Source: a virus
Reading direction: 5' to 3' (one strand)
DNA: 64,000 nt
Virus record (IMG/VR): IMGVR_UViG_3300009103_000012
Span: 1-64,000 of that record
Part shown: positions 23,040 to 30,623 of the stretch, one piece after another
How the letters are laid out: the number at the start of each line of letters is the position of its first letter
How positions within the stretch are numbered: position 1 is the stretch's first letter
Notes under the pieces: model-generated
The model's database searches: none
What the model was told of the DNA's origin: nothing
Seen by the model: only the letters and a program-made list of their open reading frames with translations
Position numbers and translations under genes: made by a program

Positions 23040-23972
23040 TTAAGCAGAGTCCGCAAGGTTTAATTTGGATTGTAGCTTAAGTTCCTCATCCTCTTTTGAT
23101 ATCTTCTGAGCCTTGCGCATCTTTTGTCGCAAATATTTTAGCGTACCGTTTAAGCTTGAGCGATCCGCAGACCCTCTATTCAAACTATCTCGCTGTTGGA
23201 CTGTATCTTCAATTCTAGAAGAAAGATCCTGAATACAATCGGAGCTGCCGAAATCTACAATCTGACCATCTATACAACGGTGAGAATCAGAAGATGAATA
23301 ATTTTCTAGCACAAAACTAAGCTCTCTTGATTTATCAGCTAATTCGCCAACAATGATCGGTGCCTCCCCTGGAGGAAGACGATCAAGACCAAGTTCCTCA
23401 GGCTCTCCGGCTGGAGTTTTCGACTTCTCTTCTTTTTCGGGTTGAGTTATCTTTATCCCCATTTGACTTGGACGAGGAGCTTCTTCTCCAGAAGTACCTC
23501 CCGTCAAAATAGCACCAAGAGCTGCAAGGTATGAAAACAGCGCATCAGTTTCTCCTGTACCCAAACTGTCAAAATAGTCTTCAAGCGCACCGGATATCTC
23601 TTCATCTTTCAAACTTTTGCCTGCACGAAGATTATTGATCTGTTTTTCTATCTGTTTATAGGATACCATATCTGGTATGACATCTGGTGCCTGAACTTCA
23701 AAGTCGTCAGAAGAATCACCACCTTCATCATCAGCCGAAGGTTTCGGCTTAGCTTCAATATCCTCTTCTTCCTCTTCTTCCTCTTCTTCCTCTTCTTCAG
23801 CCTCGTCAGTTATTTCTTCTTTCTTTGCTTTTTCTGGAGCACGTAAGCCATCGTCATCAATTTGTTTTGACATTTTGGACTGTTTCGACTCTTCATCGGT
23901 AACTTTAAAGTCTTCCTGCAGAATCTTAGAAGCAATCCCATCGGCTATCTTCATCAAATCAATTCTTCTCAT
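23040..23972 (-). CDS. Acidic virion-module protein with poly-Glu tract
   Basis: 310 residues. N-terminus MRRIDLMKIADGIASKILQED is leader-like, with L-Q-E|D. Residues about 56-70 are an unbroken run of glutamates, followed by a Pro/Asp/Ser-rich linker; the C-terminal half has FVLENYSSSDSHRC and a coiled coil (QQRDSLNRGSADRSSLNGTLKY). Highly acidic head proteins are typical of phage scaffolds and internal cores. Function not established. Confidence 0.6.
   Translation of the reverse strand: MRRIDLMKIADGIASKILQEDFKVTDEESKQSKMSKQIDDDGLRAPEKAKKEEITDEAEEEEEEEEEEEEDIEAKPKPSADDEGGDSSDDFEVQAPDVIPDMVSYKQIEKQINNLRAGKSLKDEEISGALEDYFDSLGTGETDALFSYLAALGAILTGGTSGEEAPRPSQMGIKITQPEKEEKSKTPAGEPEELGLDRLPPGEAPIIVGELADKSRELSFVLENYSSSDSHRCIDGQIVDFGSSDCIQDLSSRIEDTVQQRDSLNRGSADRSSLNGTLKYLRQKMRKAQKISKEDEELKLQSKLNLADSA
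23761..23800 (-). repeat. Tandem Glu-codon repeat
   Basis: Four or so head-to-tail copies of a nine-base unit (plus strand CTCTTCTTC), encoding the poly-Glu run. A coding microsatellite, likely variable in length; not a CRISPR. Confidence 0.7.
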
Positions 23973-24141
23973 TTTTACCTCGCGTTACCCAGCGTATAGA
24001 GTTTTGCCAACGCTCAGTATACCTTCTGACTCTTTCACGCTGGGAATGATTTTGTTCGTCTTGCCTTACGGCTTCCCTAGACTGCTTTTCTCTAGCTTGT
24101 TTCTGCTCAATATCTTTCATGAATTTATCAAAATAGGACAT
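23959..24141 (-). CDS. Small basic helical protein
   Basis: 60 residues from ATG 24141 (MSYFDKFMKDIEQKQ); an upstream TTG is less likely. Highly charged single helix (REKQSREAVRQDEQNHSQRERVRRY). It overlaps the ends of both neighbours by about 14 bases. Function unknown; context is the virion module. Confidence 0.5.
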   Translation of the reverse strand: MSYFDKFMKDIEQKQAREKQSREAVRQDEQNHSQRERVRRYTERWQNSIRWVTRGKNEKN

Positions 24142-24586
24142 GCTCACTCTCAAATGTTACGGTTAATAAAAATGTATTCGATGCGATCTTAACAATGCCA
24201 AATGACGAAATGGTGCAATCATCTGCCTCAAATCCGTTGTCGCCCGTTAAGACAATATTAACAGGCTTACTCTCTGTGTTCTTTTTCGCATCATGCAAAG
24301 CCTGCATAATTTCCGGGTTGCATTTAGATATCTCCATACTAAGACTTTGTCTATTTGTCTCTCCCACAAATTGTAATGTGTGGAGATTACCTATGATTGT
24401 TGCGCACTCGGGGGGCTCTATAATTATTGAAAGCTTATTTTCTTCCGCGATAGGCTCACCCTTCTCCTGATCAAAGTCTAGACCCATGAGCTCTCTCAAT
24501 CCATCAGACATGATAATATTATCCGGATTATCGAGCACCCGCTCATACTCTTTATTGATGACCCTCATATTATTATCTGTACTCAT
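24128..24586 (-). CDS. Hypothetical virion-module protein
   Basis: 152 residues from ATG 24586 (MSTDNNMRVINKEY); the longer in-frame start would cover the upstream gene. The C-terminal half is beta-rich (KPVNIVLTGDNGFEADDCTISSFGIVKI). The layout resembles small head or tail proteins, but no family is recognised. Confidence 0.6.
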   Translation of the reverse strand: MSTDNNMRVINKEYERVLDNPDNIIMSDGLRELMGLDFDQEKGEPIAEENKLSIIIEPPECATIIGNLHTLQFVGETNRQSLSMEISKCNPEIMQALHDAKKNTESKPVNIVLTGDNGFEADDCTISSFGIVKIASNTFLLTVTFESEHVLF

Positions 24587-24971
24587 AGCCAAACTCTCCA
24601 AGCAAACCAACATCATTAAAAATATCGTCACAACGACCTGCATATTCAAGATCAAGTTCAGTAACGGCATTAACATCATGTGTCCAGACTTCTACAGTTA
24701 TTTCCATTCCTTCAATTAGAATATTGGCATGATGACCTGACTGCGCTTCATCTTCGATAAGCTCTTTAAGAAACCAATTACGCATCTGAACATCGTCAAA
24801 AGCAAATTTCTTTATGAGGCGCTCAGGACCCTGAAGTGTTCCCCAAGTACTCTCATCTACTTCAATGGGAATTTCTGGTCCTGATTCTACAACAAGTCCA
24901 AAAACTCCAGAAGAGGGATTGGCTGACTCTTTCTCGCTTAGGTAATTTTTCATTATCGATTGAAGCATCAT
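24573..24971 (-). CDS. Pterin-4a-carbinolamine-dehydratase-fold protein
   Basis: 132 residues. LIKKFAFDDVQMRNWFLKELIEDEAQSGHHANILIEGMEITVEVWTHDVNAVTELD... matches the PCD/DCoH fold: F-x-F-x-D, then G-H-H in the place of the usual catalytic His pair, then T-H-D and a closing T-E-x-D-L-x-x-A helix. PCDs recycle tetrahydrobiopterin and serve as dimerisation modules. The N-terminus (MLQSIMKNYLSEKES) is leader-like. In a virion-gene run it may be a structural use of the fold. The match is by pattern only. Confidence 0.65.
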   Translation of the reverse strand: MMLQSIMKNYLSEKESANPSSGVFGLVVESGPEIPIEVDESTWGTLQGPERLIKKFAFDDVQMRNWFLKELIEDEAQSGHHANILIEGMEITVEVWTHDVNAVTELDLEYAGRCDDIFNDVGLLGEFGYEYR

Positions 24972-24975
24972 GTCC

Positions 24976-26001
24976 CTACTCAGCGTTCATGGCATTGACC
25001 ACACCCTGCATTAACTTGCTATGCGGCAAGCCATCAAAATAAGTCTTCGCCCGGGCATACAGCCCTGGAGTTAGATCTTTTAGTTGTGTTACTGGGTCTA
25101 AGCCGTCTCTCTTAGCATCTCGAACCATCTTATTATAGACATTCGTCAGGAAGCCGTCCCATATAAAGTATCTTAGTGGGGGCCACCCTCTAATGGCTTC
25201 ACCTGCATTCCTTAACTCATCGGCATCTTGATCGTCAATGGCATCTAATTCAACCAGTGCATTTGCAAAAAATTGCAATGCAAAGTCATTTATTTTATCC
25301 ATATCACCAGGAAAATCGTCATATATCAAGCGAAAGTGTTTGAGAGCATCGCCTTCCAGCTTCTTAATACCGCTGGTGCTTAGACCCATTTCATCAGCAA
25401 TCTGCGCTAGCGTTACTTCACCAGCATGAGGATCACCCCGTTCTACAGCTGCTAAATCTTCATCACTTGGTCCGTCCCATTCATCGTCTTCATCATCATC
25501 ATAGTGTTTACCCAGCTTAAACTCATCCCAATTTCCTTCCATCAAAGAAATAAGGAGCTGATTTCTAATAACGCTTCTTGCTTCTTGGACTTCTTCTGGT
25601 TCGTTCATACCAGCTTCATCTTTCACCTGAACGCTGACCACTTCGTGATCATCAACAAACTTCTTAAATTTTTCATAAGTCTTTGTTGTTATTTTTGCGT
25701 CGTCAGGTAATTTCTGGGCGAGTGTATAAAGAGAACGAGCTAAATCTTGGGTGTTCACAGGCCTGTACTCTGGATCATCAACAGGGGGCTCATCTTCGCT
25801 GAGCTGTGTCGCCATTTGTGGCGCTGGACTTATTGGCATGTCCATTGGATCTTCTTCTTCTGGCCCATCATCCACAAATTGAGTACCGGCTCGTTCGCCA
25901 TCAGCCCAACTTGACTCGCTATATTCGGGATAGCCAAAAGCCTGCTCAAAAAGTAACGCTCTTGCTTGAACCCTTAAATTACCAAAATTCTTGTTAGTCA
26001 T
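24976..26001 (-). CDS. Leader-bearing protein with sigma-region-4-like HTH
   Basis: 341 residues from ATG 26001 (MTNKNFGNLRVQARALLFEQAF), eight bases after GAGG; an earlier GTG is poorer. The start is leader-like with L-F-E|Q. An acidic linker follows, a second leader-like helix (ARSVIRNQLLISLMEG) around residue 140, then VTLAQIADEMGLSTSGIKKLEGDALKHFR near residue 205, a sigma-70 region 4.2 type helix-turn-helix. The C-terminus is a Trp/Phe-rich helical domain. Could be injected to affect host transcription or be a DNA-contacting head protein. Confidence 0.6.
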   Translation of the reverse strand: MTNKNFGNLRVQARALLFEQAFGYPEYSESSWADGERAGTQFVDDGPEEEDPMDMPISPAPQMATQLSEDEPPVDDPEYRPVNTQDLARSLYTLAQKLPDDAKITTKTYEKFKKFVDDHEVVSVQVKDEAGMNEPEEVQEARSVIRNQLLISLMEGNWDEFKLGKHYDDDEDDEWDGPSDEDLAAVERGDPHAGEVTLAQIADEMGLSTSGIKKLEGDALKHFRLIYDDFPGDMDKINDFALQFFANALVELDAIDDQDADELRNAGEAIRGWPPLRYFIWDGFLTNVYNKMVRDAKRDGLDPVTQLKDLTPGLYARAKTYFDGLPHSKLMQGVVNAMNAE

Positions 26002-26018
26002 TATTGCCACCTCACCTA

Positions 26019-26027
26019 CTAAATATG
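26019..26027 (-). promoter_or_regulatory. CATATTTA motif upstream of the HTH gene
   Basis: Minus-strand CATATTTAGTAGG, 18 bases before ATG 26001; also contains the ribosome-site GTGAGG nearby. One of the recurring copies in the virion/cargo module. Confidence 0.4.
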
Positions 26028-26046
26028 AAGAAGATTAGTAGTTTTT

Positions 26047-26496
26047 CTATTGAGCTGCGGCTTGATTCATAGCGACACCGGCGCCGATTGTAATACCAAC
26101 ACCAGCAACTATCCCTATAACTAAAGCCCACTCAGGAGAAAGCCTTGGTTTTGTCAGTCTTTCCTCTAAATAAATATTGTAGTCACGATAAGCAGCTAGC
26201 TGCGTATTATAAAAATCAGTACGAATTTGAAAATTAGAATTGCATGTATCAAGCTCTAATTGCTTGGCAGATACAGCAGTTGTGACTGCTAAATCTATGC
26301 TTGCTTGGCAGCGCTCATTTTGCTGCTCAAGATTAGCCAAAAGAGTCGCGGCATCTTCAGTGGTAAGAATGACCCCAGTAAAGGGAGCAGGTTCGCCTTC
26401 GTTAATAGGCACAGGTTCGTCAGCATAAGAAATAGCTGGATACATTACTAAAAATGCACAAATCCACGCAACGATTACTGTATTGAAAAACTTCAT
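26047..26496 (-). CDS. Signal-peptide protein with C-terminal membrane segment
   Basis: 149 residues. Residues 1-25 are a typical signal peptide (FNTVIVAWICAFLVMYPAISYADE, cleavage probably after Y-A). A periplasmic coiled-coil stretch with two Cys (NERCQASID, LDTCNSNF) follows, and a C-terminal membrane segment (EWALVIGIVAGVGITIGAGVAM). This layout suits a spanin-like or envelope-embedded lysis protein and implies a Gram-negative host; not proven. Confidence 0.65.
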   Translation of the reverse strand: MKFFNTVIVAWICAFLVMYPAISYADEPVPINEGEPAPFTGVILTTEDAATLLANLEQQNERCQASIDLAVTTAVSAKQLELDTCNSNFQIRTDFYNTQLAAYRDYNIYLEERLTKPRLSPEWALVIGIVAGVGITIGAGVAMNQAAAQ

Positions 26497-26513
26497 ACAG
26501 AATTGTATGTTGA

Positions 26514-27509
26514 TCAGTCGTTTAGTAAACCAGCAAGTTTACGCCAGCGTTCAAGAACAAGATCACCCTCAACGTGCTGCGACTCTTTTGCTGTGTTGCC
26601 CTTCATGGCCCATCCTGTCTCTTCTTCTGCACCATAAGGTTCATTTACATCAACTTCACCTGCCGAGAGAGCTGCCACTGCTTCGGGAACATCAGGCTCA
26701 TCAATAACGGGCATATCTTCACGAGTAGGGGCGCCTGAAGGAAGATCAAACGCCACAGCGCCAAGATTCTCAACAAACTTATCGACAGCGGCGTCAACGG
26801 CAGCCTCGCCGGTCTCATCGGTAAACTTTTCAATTGCTGCCTGAACAGCTGCAGGGTCCATCTGGTATGCACCATTTGCAAGATACTTTTCTAATTGGGC
26901 GCGAATCGGAGCTTCTTTAAATTGATCGAAGCCTCCAGTCGCCGCCTTACCAGCAGTCACACCAAAGCGGCCGACTGTCAAAGCATTCAAGACAGGAATC
27001 AATTTATCAGCTGGAAAATCAACGCTATATCCACCAATCTGTGCAGAGGGATCCACCATGGCAGTAGCAACCCACCGATGGTGACCATCCATAATGTGTT
27101 TATCGTTAGAAATAAATGCGCCCAATTCGCCACCGGCTTGGTCGTCTCTGATCATACCAAGCGCCATGCTAAGTGCCTTCTCAATATTCATGCTTGACTG
27201 GGAAGGCTTCAGGTCGGACACGGAAAAAGAAGCGCCACCGACTCCAATAACGTCATCTGCGGACCCGCCATCTGTCGCGTCCTTACCAGACGAAGTAATC
27301 GCGTGGGCCTTATTGGGGTCACCAGCAACAGATGAGAGAGGAAGCGGAAATCGATCCGTATCGACCTTCTTGGGGTCTGCATCTTCTTTCAAGACTTCTC
27401 GGATTTCATTTAAGATTACACTACGAAGCTGGTTACCACCAAGCTTAATAGCTCCTTTTTGTGCGGGCTGCATTCCAAAAACTTCTTTTAGAGTTTTATT
27501 TCTTTTCAT
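26514..27509 (-). CDS. ParB/sulfiredoxin-like domain protein with leader
   Basis: 331 residues. A leader-like segment (QLRSVILNEIREVLKED) is at residues about 26-43. DLKPSQSSMNIEKALSMAL then HIMDGHHRWVATAM (about 140) is the ParB/Srx signature (D-G-x-H-R), which in relatives binds or cleaves nucleotides or acts as an NTPase. The C-terminal half is Ala/Glu/Asp-rich. Context suggests packaging. An ATATTTA motif lies upstream (27540-27549). Confidence 0.65.
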   Translation of the reverse strand: MKRNKTLKEVFGMQPAQKGAIKLGGNQLRSVILNEIREVLKEDADPKKVDTDRFPLPLSSVAGDPNKAHAITSSGKDATDGGSADDVIGVGGASFSVSDLKPSQSSMNIEKALSMALGMIRDDQAGGELGAFISNDKHIMDGHHRWVATAMVDPSAQIGGYSVDFPADKLIPVLNALTVGRFGVTAGKAATGGFDQFKEAPIRAQLEKYLANGAYQMDPAAVQAAIEKFTDETGEAAVDAAVDKFVENLGAVAFDLPSGAPTREDMPVIDEPDVPEAVAALSAGEVDVNEPYGAEEETGWAMKGNTAKESQHVEGDLVLERWRKLAGLLND

Positions 27510-27539
27510 TTGTATCCCCTATGCGGTCGATATTACTTC

Positions 27540-27549
27540 ATTAAATATT
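27540..27549 (-). promoter_or_regulatory. ATATTTA motif upstream of ParB-like gene
   Basis: Minus-strand GAATATTTAATGAAG, about 31 bases before ATG 27509. Variant of the recurring motif, in the 44-base gap. Confidence 0.3.
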
Positions 27550-27553
27550 CAGT

Positions 27554-27955
27554 CTAATCCAAATATTCCTTAAGTCGGTGAGCAATCTCTTCCTCTGGCG
27601 ACTCTGATGTCAAAATCTCTTTTATGTTTTTTTTCTTCTCTTCATCAAGAGACCCAATTTTTTTCTTATACTTCTCTTCTGCTTCCTTATTGGCAGATAA
27701 AAAAGTTTCCAAATTTTTCTTTAACGCTTCTCGTTCCTTTTCAGTCGCCTCTTGTTCTCCAGCGACCAGAGCATCAATAAGCTTGTTCTTTTCTTCCAGA
27801 GCTTTTGCTGCATCTCTAGAGCCACGAGTTAGGGTTAACATACCCAGGACCCCCACAAGAACCCCTATCAATAATTCCCACCGCTCTTTACAGAATTCGA
27901 TAAAAGACTTCCACGCAGATATAGTCCAGGCCTTCAAAGCTAACCACGTCAACAT
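27554..27955 (-). CDS. Membrane-anchored coiled-coil protein
   Basis: 133 residues from ATG 27955 (TAATG overlap with the upstream stop). One membrane segment (about residues 27-45: LLIGVLVGVLGMLTL), then a long Glu/Lys-rich coiled coil to the end. This is the layout of an inner-membrane spanin or anchor. Together with the next gene upstream it may form a lysis pair; that is inference. Confidence 0.65.
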   Translation of the reverse strand: MLTWLALKAWTISAWKSFIEFCKERWELLIGVLVGVLGMLTLTRGSRDAAKALEEKNKLIDALVAGEQEATEKEREALKKNLETFLSANKEAEEKYKKKIGSLDEEKKKNIKEILTSESPEEEIAHRLKEYLD

Positions 27956-28197
27956 TATCTGCCGTGTCTCCACGCGATGGCAGCATCAATAACTGATTGA
28001 CCACCGATATAAATCATAGCGATCATTCCCCATGTCTCGCTATCAAGACCAGCCCAGGCTAAAAGTCCGGTAGCTGTTAAGAATACAAAAAACTTTCTTG
28101 AGATAATCCTCCCGACTATCTTGTCAACTATCCCAAGCTTCTCGCCTTCCATTGCTGCTTTTGCTTCCAGCAAATCAATTTCATTATCGCCCATCAT
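27955..28197 (-). CDS. Small membrane protein, holin-like
   Basis: 80 residues with two probable membrane helices (about 36-52 and 56-72: FFVFLTATGLLAWAG, GMIAMIYIGGQSVIDA) and a charged N-terminus. Double ATG; GAGAGG supports 28197/28194. Sizes and charge pattern fit a class II holin, adjacent to a spanin-like gene. Endolysin is far away at 47843-48757. Confidence 0.55.
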   Translation of the reverse strand: MMGDNEIDLLEAKAAMEGEKLGIVDKIVGRIISRKFFVFLTATGLLAWAGLDSETWGMIAMIYIGGQSVIDAAIAWRHGR

Positions 28198-28215
28198 AAC
28201 CTCTCAATTATAACA

Positions 28216-28225
28216 CTAAATATGG
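28216..28225 (-). promoter_or_regulatory. CATATTTA motif upstream of holin-like gene
   Basis: Minus-strand CATATTTAGTG, 19 bases before the start at 28197; it lies in the 34-base gap between two minus-strand genes. Confidence 0.4.
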
Positions 28226-28231
28226 ATGAAG

Positions 28232-28498
28232 TTAATTATCGTCTCTATTCTGACCTGAAGAAAAACCAAACATCATCTGGGAAGGATCAATGTCTTGCAA
28301 AAAATGCGCGACCATTTCTTGTATATTCCGGACATCATTGGCTACAAGATCATTATTTCTTGAAATGGCAACAATAGCCGACTGAAGATTCTGCAATGTT
28401 AATGCTAAAGATCGATAATCTCTCTCAAGTTGAAGAATTCGCTCTTTGGCTTCTTCCAATTCTTTGGCTTTTTTACTTCTCCACGGCCACCACGACAT
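28232..28498 (-). CDS. Coiled-coil hypothetical protein
   Basis: 88 residues beginning MSWWPWRSKKAKE with a Trp-rich, basic start, then an unbroken heptad-like helix (LEEAKERILQLERDYRSLALTLQNLQS). Ribosome site AGGAGAAATGAT. The Trp/Arg-rich start may touch membrane. It belongs with the lysis/membrane genes downstream. Function unknown. Confidence 0.6.
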   Translation of the reverse strand: MSWWPWRSKKAKELEEAKERILQLERDYRSLALTLQNLQSAIVAISRNNDLVANDVRNIQEMVAHFLQDIDPSQMMFGFSSGQNRDDN

Positions 28499-28499
28499 A

Positions 28500-28787
28500 T
28501 CATTTCTCCTCAGAAGAATCCTTCAGCGTATCATACATTTCGATTACATCAAATACGCTTTCTGCATCTGTACCAACAACTTTTCGTAACTCTTTGTTTG
28601 ACTTTTCATCCGCAAGCTTGTCTACTATTTTAACCAAAGCTGGATCTCCGTTAACGAGACGAGAAATAAGACCGTCTACAATCTCTTGCATCGATAGCTT
28701 TTTTCTAAAAGCGAGCACCCGAAATTCAGCATGGGTTTCAGTAAGAAGATTAAAGTGGACTGACTTCTTTTTAACCCAATTACTCAT
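28500..28787 (-). CDS. Ribbon-helix-helix-like protein
   Basis: 95 residues. KKKSVHFNLLTETHAEFRVLAFRKKLSMQEIVDGLISRLVNGDP is one strand and two helices, the layout of RHH DNA-binding (Arc/MetJ) domains. The C-terminal 45 residues are charged and helical. May be a small regulator, or a head-DNA adaptor. ATGA overlap with the acidic protein downstream. Confidence 0.65.
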   Translation of the reverse strand: MSNWVKKKSVHFNLLTETHAEFRVLAFRKKLSMQEIVDGLISRLVNGDPALVKIVDKLADEKSNKELRKVVGTDAESVFDVIEMYDTLKDSSEEK

Positions 28788-29443
28788 GGACCAGCTGCAG
28801 CTGTGGCCCCTACCGCAATGGGAACCTGTTCATCATATTCTTCTTGTTTCGCGGCATGGTCTTCTTTCTTTCTAATATCATGACGTGTGGCAAGGAGTTC
28901 TCCAACTTCATCGGCAATCTCTTCACCATACTTGTCTAATAAAAAGCTTCTAGCTTTAGACATAATCAATTCTTCAATGTCAAAAAACGCGTCAAAGTTT
29001 AAGATTAGCCTTGCGGTCTCGGCAGCGAAACGATCTACATCAATCGTAACTTCATCTGCCTCTCTTAACAGCATCCTCTTAAGAGAATAACTTTCCTCTT
29101 GTACTTGAGCGCTCTTAATTGAGTCAGATTCAATATCAATAAAAATAGCCTGAAGTTGATCATCTAAAGACTTACCGAAACGAACCTCATCTTCTTCTTC
29201 AGCTTTTGGACCCTCGTCCTCTTCAGCCTCGCCTCCACCTTCGTCGTCGCCACCTTCTTCTTCACCACCCTCTTCTTCACCACCTTCTTCTTCACCACCG
29301 AATGGATCATCTCCACCTTCTTCTTCGCCGCCGGCCTCTTCTTCGCCGCCGCCTTCTTCTTCGCCACCAAATGGGTCGTCCTGCTCCAGCAAAGTACCTT
29401 TGTATGCTTTACGAAAATAATCTTTTAGTTGGTCTCTCTTCAT
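28784..29443 (-). CDS. Acidic repeat protein, possible head core/scaffold
   Basis: 219 residues. MKRDQLKDYFRKAYKGTLLEQD is a leader-like start (L-L-E|Q). Residues 22-75 are made of D-D-P-F-G-G-E-E-E-G-G-type repeats, very acidic. The C-terminal two thirds form charged helices (SYSLKRMLLREADEVTIDVDRFAAETARL). The composition is that of phage scaffold or internal proteins. ATGA overlaps on both sides. Confidence 0.65.
   Translation of the reverse strand: MKRDQLKDYFRKAYKGTLLEQDDPFGGEEEGGGEEEAGGEEEGGDDPFGGEEEGGEEEGGEEEGGDDEGGGEAEEDEGPKAEEEDEVRFGKSLDDQLQAIFIDIESDSIKSAQVQEESYSLKRMLLREADEVTIDVDRFAAETARLILNFDAFFDIEELIMSKARSFLLDKYGEEIADEVGELLATRHDIRKKEDHAAKQEEYDEQVPIAVGATAAAGP
29218..29380 (-). repeat. 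Acidic Glu/Gly tandem repeat region
   Basis: Codon-level repeat giving E-E-E-G-G and D-D-P-F-G-G-E-E-E-G-G units (the latter twice). Likely intrinsically disordered. Coding, not structural RNA. Confidence 0.65.
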
Positions 29444-30159
29444 TTTTCGCTCCCTAAGCCGGCTGAAAATAGTTTTGCAAGTTTATCTGCTCTTTTTACT
29501 CGTGCGTTAACAAGCTCCCAATTAAGCTCTTTCATCATCGCGAAAATATACTTTTTACGATCATTAAGATAGTCTCTGAAATATGCTCTTTCCTGTACTG
29601 ATAATACAATAATCGGTACAGAGCACATCGGGATCCCTACTTCATTACCATCAATGAATATATTCATATAACGATTTAGAAAGCCATTATACACTGTACA
29701 TACCCATCCATCCCGGGAAGCCATTCCACATGCAATAAAGTCTTTCTGCCAATCTTCAAACGTACCAAAATCACGTGTAAGTCTCATATATGCTAAACTA
29801 TCCATTGAAATCTTGGATGTTGGATCTGCTATATTATCGAAATAATAAGCTGAAAGAAATGAGCCATTCATATTGAAGGCCTCCTCCTGCTTAATCCCTC
29901 TAAACGAAGAGTCTTTAGAATTCGACTCCGATCGGTCAACAGAATCCAGCTTTGCGGAAACGTCATTTAAGGCGTCAACATATTCATGTAAATTTTCCAC
30001 ATTTGCCTTGATAGCTTTCTCACTAAGCATATCAGTATTAATTTCATAATTCTTTGCTTGGACAACATAAGATTCTGAAAGGGGCTGCTGCGGTTTCTCT
30101 GAGTCCTTATAGAGCGTCTCATTTATCGCTCTCAATATTTCTTTCTCATTTATTGGCAT
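29440..30159 (-). CDS. Superoxide-dismutase-fold protein lacking the metal ligands
   Basis: 239 residues. From about residue 38 the chain follows Fe/Mn-SOD: SEKAIKANVENLHEYVDALN, then FNMNGSFLSAYYFDNIADP, FGTFEDWQKDF, GWVCTVYNG, and VQERAYFRDYLNDRKKYIFAMMKELNWELVNARV. Those are the usual Y-V-x-x-L-N, G-S/F-x-x-F, G-W-x-W, W-E-H-A-Y-Y and N-W-x-x-V elements. The four metal ligands are absent: position of His26 falls at Ala52/Asn53, His73 is Ala104, Asp156 is Ser187 and His160 is Arg191. So the fold is likely kept as structure. N-terminal 30 residues are leader-like (MPINEKEILRAINETLYK). Role unknown. Confidence 0.75.
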   Translation of the reverse strand: MPINEKEILRAINETLYKDSEKPQQPLSESYVVQAKNYEINTDMLSEKAIKANVENLHEYVDALNDVSAKLDSVDRSESNSKDSSFRGIKQEEAFNMNGSFLSAYYFDNIADPTSKISMDSLAYMRLTRDFGTFEDWQKDFIACGMASRDGWVCTVYNGFLNRYMNIFIDGNEVGIPMCSVPIIVLSVQERAYFRDYLNDRKKYIFAMMKELNWELVNARVKRADKLAKLFSAGLGSEK

Positions 30160-30161
30160 GT

Positions 30162-30623
30162 TTAATCCACCTCGTATTCTTTTTCAAACTCTTCTTGATC
30201 GATCACAAAAACAACTTCATCCTGTGGCTCTTCATCTGCGATTTGCGCGATTGCTTGAACCTGGGCATCTACATCGACCGGGTCCGATTCAGGATCTAAT
30301 AAATCTGGAATTCGTGGGTCGGCTTCATCTTCATTCAATTGACCCATATCATCTGGTCCGCCTAATACTTCTTCACCACCACCAGGAGGATCAAAACGTG
30401 GTTCTTCTGGTTCACGTAAAATAATCTGAACCTTTCCAGGTTTATCACCTTTTACATGTGCAATTGTGTATTCATACCCAGACTTTTTATGGCGTACCTT
30501 CAGGTCGGGTGCAAGAATTAGATTTCCTCTATCATCAAAAACATCAGACTCGCCCATAACTTCATTCAGGCGATTATTGTACTCAAACTTTAGTACCTCT
30601 AATAAAAAAGCTGCATCTGCCAT
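30162..30623 (-). CDS. Acidic virion-module protein
   Basis: 153 residues, starting MADAAFLLEVLKFEYNNRLNE. The N-terminal half has beta-rich LKVRHKKSGYEYTIAHVKGDKPGKVQIIL, the C-terminal half is an acidic Pro/Asp tail ending in FEKEYEVD. No motif recognised. Adjacent to the scaffold-like gene by TAATG, two bases from the SOD-fold gene. Confidence 0.6.
   Translation of the reverse strand: MADAAFLLEVLKFEYNNRLNEVMGESDVFDDRGNLILAPDLKVRHKKSGYEYTIAHVKGDKPGKVQIILREPEEPRFDPPGGGEEVLGGPDDMGQLNEDEADPRIPDLLDPESDPVDVDAQVQAIAQIADEEPQDEVVFVIDQEEFEKEYEVD

Noticed and set aside
23761-23800. Short tandem repeats that could be mistaken for a CRISPR or regulatory repeat
   Set aside because: They are in-frame Glu codons without spacers; simple coding microsatellite.
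27094-27573. Plus-strand reading frame opposite the ParB-like gene
   Set aside because: Shadow frame; opposite strand has recognisable domain and overlaps neighbours correctly.
29440-30159. Active superoxide dismutase
   Set aside because: All metal ligands are replaced, so enzymatic SOD is not credible.
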